From Spirochaetota bacterium (GTDB lineage Bacteria > Spirochaetota > Spirochaetia > Treponematales > Rectinemataceae), in assembly GCA_029265255.1 (NCBI GenBank), contig JAJUJQ010000017.1, positions 1-26,893 of the forward strand: a DNA stretch of 26,893 nt, read 5' to 3'. The notes beneath the pieces are model-generated. The model was not told the origin of the DNA and did no database searches. It was given only the letters and a program-made list of their open reading frames with translations. Below, in pieces: positions 23,515 through 26,893 of the stretch (positions within the stretch are counted from its first letter, which is position 1; each line of letters starts with the position of its first letter). A program made the translations under genes and the position numbers.

Positions 23515-23550
23515 TGGGCGGGCAGGGCGCGTGTGCACTCTGCCCGCTCA
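23515..23550 (+). promoter_or_regulatory. Strong intercistronic hairpin after the binding-protein gene
   Basis: Positions 23515-23525 (TGGGCGGGCAG) pair with 23540-23550 (CTGCCCGCTCA) over 11 bp with one G-U pair and a 14-nt loop. There is no T-tract after it, so it more likely protects the upstream mRNA 3' end or lets part of transcription through. Confidence 0.7.
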
Positions 23551-23575
23551 TTCGAAATCTCATAGGAGGCCCGAG

Positions 23576-24457
23576 GTGGTCAACGCACGATCGAAACGAC
23601 GCAGTTATCTGAGCTTCGTATTACCAGCCTTCGTCATATACGCGGCCATAATGGTCTTCCCCTTGGTGTTCACCCTAGGGCTCAGTTTCACCAAATGGAA
23701 AGGCTACGGCCCAATCGAGTTTGTGGGATTTCAAAACTACGCGAGGCTGCTCTCCGATCCGGTCTTCCACATCGGGCTCAGAAACAACGTGCTCATCGTG
23801 CTCATTTCGGTCTTCGGGCAGATCCCCCTCGGGCTTCTTCTCGCCTACATGCTCCACCGCCGCATGGTGAAAGGCGCAAAGCTCTTCGAAATACTTATTT
23901 TTCTGCCCATCACGATCTCCTCGGTGATCGTCGCGCAGCTGTGGAACCGCGTCTTCTCGCCTGTCGGAATTTTGCCGACCATCGTGCGCCAGCTTACGGG
24001 CAACCACGATTACATCATGACGATTTTCGAGAACAAGGACTTCGCTTTTGTGCCGATCATGTTTGTGCTCCTCTGGCAGCACACGAGCCTCTACATGGTA
24101 ATCTTCCTCGCCAATCTCCAGCGTATCCCGGACTCGGTGATCGAGGCTGCAAAGATGGAAGGAGCGAGCGAAGGCATCATATTCCGCAAGATTATCGTGC
24201 CGATCCTCGCCCCGGTCGTCTTCATAAACTCGATCCTCGCAATTTCTGGCAGCTTCAAGAGCTTCGATCTCATCTACTCGATGACGGGCGGCGGACCTGC
24301 CCACCTCACCGAAGTGATGGCCGTCTACATGTACAACACGACCTTCGTGTTCCAGAACTACGGCTACGGGAGCGCGATCTCGATCGTGATAATCCTCTTC
24401 ATCGTTGCGGCTATCATGCTCACCAAAGCCGTGACCAACAAACTCAACATGGTGTAG
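23576..24457 (+). CDS. Sugar ABC transporter permease (MalF/UgpA type)
   Basis: 293-residue inner-membrane permease with six predicted helices, beginning VNARSKRRSYLSFVLPAF. The EAA loop that docks the ATPase is clear: IEAAKMEGASEGIIFRKIIV followed by PILAP. The conserved SFKSFDLIYSMTGGGPAHLT segment lies after it. I take the GTG at 23576 as the start because AGGAGG (23564-23569) sits 6 nt before it; the frame is open back to 23531 without a ribosome site. It is 81 nt after the binding-protein gene and 15 nt before the partner permease. Confidence 0.94.
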   Translation: MVNARSKRRSYLSFVLPAFVIYAAIMVFPLVFTLGLSFTKWKGYGPIEFVGFQNYARLLSDPVFHIGLRNNVLIVLISVFGQIPLGLLLAYMLHRRMVKGAKLFEILIFLPITISSVIVAQLWNRVFSPVGILPTIVRQLTGNHDYIMTIFENKDFAFVPIMFVLLWQHTSLYMVIFLANLQRIPDSVIEAAKMEGASEGIIFRKIIVPILAPVVFINSILAISGSFKSFDLIYSMTGGGPAHLTEVMAVYMYNTTFVFQNYGYGSAISIVIILFIVAAIMLTKAVTNKLNMV

Positions 24458-24472
24458 TGTAGGAGGCCGACC

Positions 24473-25321
24473 ATGCAGTATCGATCGCGTTTAGCAATAG
24501 CACCTCTTCACTGGAGGATTTCAGCCTACATCATCATGATGCTCTTCACCCTGATCACGATCTTTCCCCTGGTCTGGCTCGGCTACTCCTCCCTCAAGCC
24601 GAACGCAGAGATCGTCCAGTACCCCCTTGGCCTGCCGCAGGCGCCTTCGTTCGACAACTACGTCCGCGCGTGGACCATGGGAGGATTGGGAACGGCCCTC
24701 GAAAATAGTCTAATCTACACAGGCATCGCCACCGCGTCGACGCTTCTTCTTGCGCTGGCCGCTGCCTTCGGCCTTGCGAAATTTCCGTTCAAGAGTGCGA
24801 AGTTCTTCACCTGGGCCTTTTCTGTGGGGCTCATGTTGACGGTCCACGCCGTCATCGTCCCTCTCTTTCTTGCGGAGGTCCGCATCGGACTCATCAACAC
24901 GCGCCTTGGCGTCATCCTGCCCTATGTGGCCTTCGACCTCCCCATGTCGATTCTCATTGCCCTCTCGTATGTGAGGGGCATTCCCGATGCGCTCATCGAA
25001 TCGGCAGAGATCGATGGGGCGAAGTACCGGCAAATATTCTGGTCCCTGATCGTGCCTCTCTCTGCGCCGGTGGCTGCCACGATGGCGATTCTTTCCTTCC
25101 TACGGCACTGGAACGAGTTTCTCTTCGTGTTCATCTTCACGACGAAGAAGGCGCTAAAGAGTCTTCCTGTGGCGATTACTCAGTTCGCCGGCAGGCAGAA
25201 CATTGAATACGGCCTGCAGTACGCCTCGCTCGTCATCGGTATCCTGCCCATGATCCTGTTCTACATAGTGTTCCATAGGCAGCTCGTGAAAGGCTTTGGG
25301 GAGGGGGCCTTAAAGGAATAA
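24473..25321 (+). CDS. Sugar ABC transporter permease (MalG/UgpE type)
   Basis: 282-residue partner permease. It opens with a hydrophobic helix (IMMLFTLITIFPLVWLGYSS) and contains LKPNAEIVQYPLGLP, typical of the MalG group, and an EAA loop (IESAEIDGAKYRQIFWSLIV, then PLSAP). The family's RHWNEFLFVFIFTTKKALKS segment follows. AGGAGG lies upstream of the ATG. The stop codon is inside a perfect 15-bp tandem duplication. No ABC ATPase follows; CUT1 systems often share an MsmK/UgpC-type ATPase coded elsewhere. Confidence 0.94.
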   Translation: MQYRSRLAIAPLHWRISAYIIMMLFTLITIFPLVWLGYSSLKPNAEIVQYPLGLPQAPSFDNYVRAWTMGGLGTALENSLIYTGIATASTLLLALAAAFGLAKFPFKSAKFFTWAFSVGLMLTVHAVIVPLFLAEVRIGLINTRLGVILPYVAFDLPMSILIALSYVRGIPDALIESAEIDGAKYRQIFWSLIVPLSAPVAATMAILSFLRHWNEFLFVFIFTTKKALKSLPVAITQFAGRQNIEYGLQYASLVIGILPMILFYIVFHRQLVKGFGEGALKE

Positions 25322-25340
25322 CCGGTAAAGGAATAACCGG
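25311..25340 (+). repeat. Perfect 15-bp tandem duplication spanning a stop codon
   Basis: TAAAGGAATAACCGG occurs at 25311-25325 and again at 25326-25340. The first copy holds the last sense codons and stop of the permease gene. Because the unit is five codons long, the second copy repeats the same in-frame end and stop. Confidence 0.92.
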
Positions 25341-25364
25341 GCCCTGGCTCCCCTGCCTTCTCCG

Positions 25365-25384
25365 AACAAAAGCGGCGCTGGCCG
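25365..25384 (-). terminator. Weak terminator-like hairpin after the anchored protein gene
   Basis: On the minus strand CGGC, a 4-nt loop and GCCG (25384-25373) are followed by CTTTTGTT. The stem is only 4 bp. It directly follows the stop codon of the gene ending at 25385. Confidence 0.3.
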
Positions 25385-25897
25385 TCACGGACTGGGCGGG
25401 ACTCCTTCGGCCTCGGCCCCTGTGGGCCCGGGCACGTCCCCAAGGCTCTGGAAGCTCATCTCTCCGACAGGAGGACCCGACTCCTGAGCCTCCTCGATCT
25501 GCTCGGCCATGGTAAAAGGTTCAATCCATGGCTCAATGCCGGCGACCAGTTTCGGCACCGAAATGATCATCATGTCGCTCCAGAGGGGGACAGTGAATGT
25601 CTTCTCGATGGTGCTGTTGTCGTCAAAAATGTTTATTTTAATGGTATGCTTCTGTCCCTGGACCAGCGCCTTGTCGCGATCTCCCGGGTAATATTCCGAA
25701 GATTCCTGCTTATCTATCGAGACTTCCATGCCGTTGACGGCGCGGTACGAGCCGTCGGCAGCATCTTTGTTGTCGATGAGAATCGTGTGCCGCCTGCCGG
25801 TAACAATCATGAGCACCATGAGCAGGATATACGCGACCAGCAGCCCGCCCCGCACGAGATGCCTGCGAGTCTTTGCCTGATTTGCAGTACTGTTCAT
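25385..25897 (-). CDS. Small membrane-anchored protein of an ABC transporter operon (possibly DUF6672)
   Basis: 170 residues with a basic N-terminus (MNSTANQAKTRRHLVRGG), one membrane helix (~18-35, LLVAYILLMVLMIVTG), and a beta-rich extracytoplasmic domain beginning RRHTILIDNKDAADG and including KHTIKINIFDDN and TFTVPLWSDMMIISVPKLVA. The tail is rich in Pro, Gly and acidic residues. I do not recognise a function. From memory the HTILIDNK-type start and the position next to a ribose-type permease resemble DUF6672 proteins of treponemes. The ATG at 25897 overlaps the upstream permease stop by 4 nt (ATGA), so it is translated together with the transporter and may be an accessory part of it. Confidence 0.7.
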   Translation of the reverse strand: MNSTANQAKTRRHLVRGGLLVAYILLMVLMIVTGRRHTILIDNKDAADGSYRAVNGMEVSIDKQESSEYYPGDRDKALVQGQKHTIKINIFDDNSTIEKTFTVPLWSDMMIISVPKLVAGIEPWIEPFTMAEQIEEAQESGPPVGEMSFQSLGDVPGPTGAEAEGVPPSP

Positions 25898-26893
25898 GCC
25901 TGCCCCCCGTTTCCAACCGCCGTCTCGCCGCTCCCCTTTACTGGGCTGGCCTGGTGGGGAGCCCCCCGCACTCCTCGCAATCCCAGGCGCGCGTCCGCCG
26001 CAGCCTTCCTCGTCCTCCACGCATAGAGCACGAGCGAGAGCGCGATGACCCCATACCCGATGAACTGTCGGAAATATTCGCCGATCATCGCCGATCCGAA
26101 GAGTTTCTGCCCCGCGAGCGGCGACACCACAAACATGGCGTGCAGAAGCATGACGCCCACGAACACGTTGGCGATGCTCGCGTGCGTGACCGACGCCCCT
26201 CCGACGAGGATTGCGGCCACCGCGAAGAATCCCGTCTGATCGTGCGCGTTGTAGGTCGCAAGGTTTCCCATGTTCTGGAGGAAGATGATCTGCCCCGCGC
26301 AGGCCAACACCGTCGAAATGATGATCGCCACGATGCGCGTCTTTTCCACAGGAATGCCGGCCGCTTCCGCCACTGCCATGTCCTGGCCCACGGCCCTCAT
26401 ATCCTGCCCCAGCTTCGTCTTCTTAAACCACACCACGAACACGCACAGAAGCGCGATGACGACGAAAGTCACGAGGGGTATCGAGAAGCCGGCCACGCGC
26501 AGCACGACGATGTTGTCGAGCGACTGCCGCACCGACTCGAGGTTGAGCGTGTTGCGGATGCCGTAGCCCCGCGACAGCACGATGGCCTTGTTGCCCATCG
26601 GGATGACCGAACCCAGCATGTACATTACAAAGAACTGGTAAATGCCGTTGATAAAGAAGGCCAGAATGTAGCCTGTGACCATCTCGCGGCCCTTCGCCCT
26701 GTTCATGACCAGCCCACAGATCCAGCCGAGAAACACCGAAATCGGCAAGCCTACCAGCAGCGCGAACACAAGGCCCTGCCAGTTCGCAATGCCGTAGTTC
26801 ACGGCGAAGATAAGCCCGATCTGGCCGGCCATCGCGCCCAGCGTCATGCCGAAGTTCAGGCCCATGCCCGCGTAGATCGGCAGGAGGAGCGCC
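25894..26893 (-). CDS. ABC transporter permease, ribose/nucleoside type (5' end outside window)
   Basis: At least 332 codons; the frame is open at the right edge (ALLLPIYAGMGLNFG), so the start is outside. It is a polytopic permease of the BPD_transp_2 family, which serves ribose, galactose and nucleoside importers. Recognisable parts are GMTLGAMAGQIGLIFAVNYG, the cytoplasmic loop KLGQDMRAVGQDMAVAEAAG with GIPVEKTRIVAIIISTVLAC, and LVGGASVTHASIANVFVGVM. The end is an arginine- and glycine-rich cytoplasmic tail. The Met at 26865 is internal, since similarity to the family continues upstream of it. It overlaps the small anchored protein gene by 4 nt. Other parts of the system are presumably upstream, beyond the window. 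Confidence 0.9.
   Translation of the reverse strand, partial: ALLLPIYAGMGLNFGMTLGAMAGQIGLIFAVNYGIANWQGLVFALLVGLPISVFLGWICGLVMNRAKGREMVTGYILAFFINGIYQFFVMYMLGSVIPMGNKAIVLSRGYGIRNTLNLESVRQSLDNIVVLRVAGFSIPLVTFVVIALLCVFVVWFKKTKLGQDMRAVGQDMAVAEAAGIPVEKTRIVAIIISTVLACAGQIIFLQNMGNLATYNAHDQTGFFAVAAILVGGASVTHASIANVFVGVMLLHAMFVVSPLAGQKLFGSAMIGEYFRQFIGYGVIALSLVLYAWRTRKAAADARLGLRGVRGAPHQASPVKGSGETAVGNGGQA

Noticed and set aside
1..26893. CRISPR array, insertion sequence, prophage or defence island
   Set aside because: No spaced repeats, terminal inverted repeats, transposase, integrase or nuclease-like genes were seen on either strand.

Overview
The window looks like a chromosomal segment of a GC-rich anaerobe. 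The gene set (sodium-pump decarboxylase, dPGM-type gpmA, PgsW-type poly-gamma-glutamate genes, a Gx transporter next to a NusG-domain-II protein, and a ribose-type permease followed by a small anchored protein) fits a treponeme-like spirochaete best. That placement is inference; there is no rRNA or tRNA here to anchor it. Coding density is high, no stretch over 300 bases lacks a gene, and I see no insertion sequence, prophage or CRISPR array.

Layout. (1) 1-2391, minus: ftsK, cut by the left edge. (2) 2663-4928, plus: a SlyD-type prolyl isomerase, a NusG-domain-II protein, and a two-part membrane protein (Gx transporter half plus a CbiQ/EcfT-like half). (3) 5069-8952, plus: a sodium-translocating decarboxylase operon in the order beta, gamma/delta-like, alpha with two biotinyl domains, and a 48-residue epsilon-like membrane protein. 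(4) 15445 down to 9180, minus: gpmA, pgsB, pgsC, pgsW, leuS, tightly spaced and probably co-transcribed from a promoter at 15531-15559. (5) 15720-18278, plus: a four-domain sulfur-handling protein (CoA-disulfide-reductase-like, rhodanese, TusA, DsrE2). (6) 20764 down to 18383, minus: a CBM9-like protein and an M81/MlrC-type metallopeptidase, divergent from (7) 20936-25321, plus: a ROK regulator and a CUT1-type sugar ABC transporter (binding protein and two permeases, no ATPase). (8) 26893 down to 25385, minus: a ribose/nucleoside-type ABC permease, cut by the right edge, and a small membrane-anchored protein overlapping it by 4 nt.

How they fit together. Blocks 6 and 7 look like one catabolic and uptake unit. 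Inverted repeats with 7-nt spacers cover the -35 elements of both divergent promoters, which suggests joint control by the ROK protein. Block 4 would make poly-gamma-glutamate with PgsW in place of PgsA. Block 3 is the most unusual: its alpha subunit has two biotinyl domains exactly 100 residues apart, with Asn instead of the biotin-accepting Lys in the first, and its carboxyltransferase signatures differ from the usual oxaloacetate/pyruvate family.
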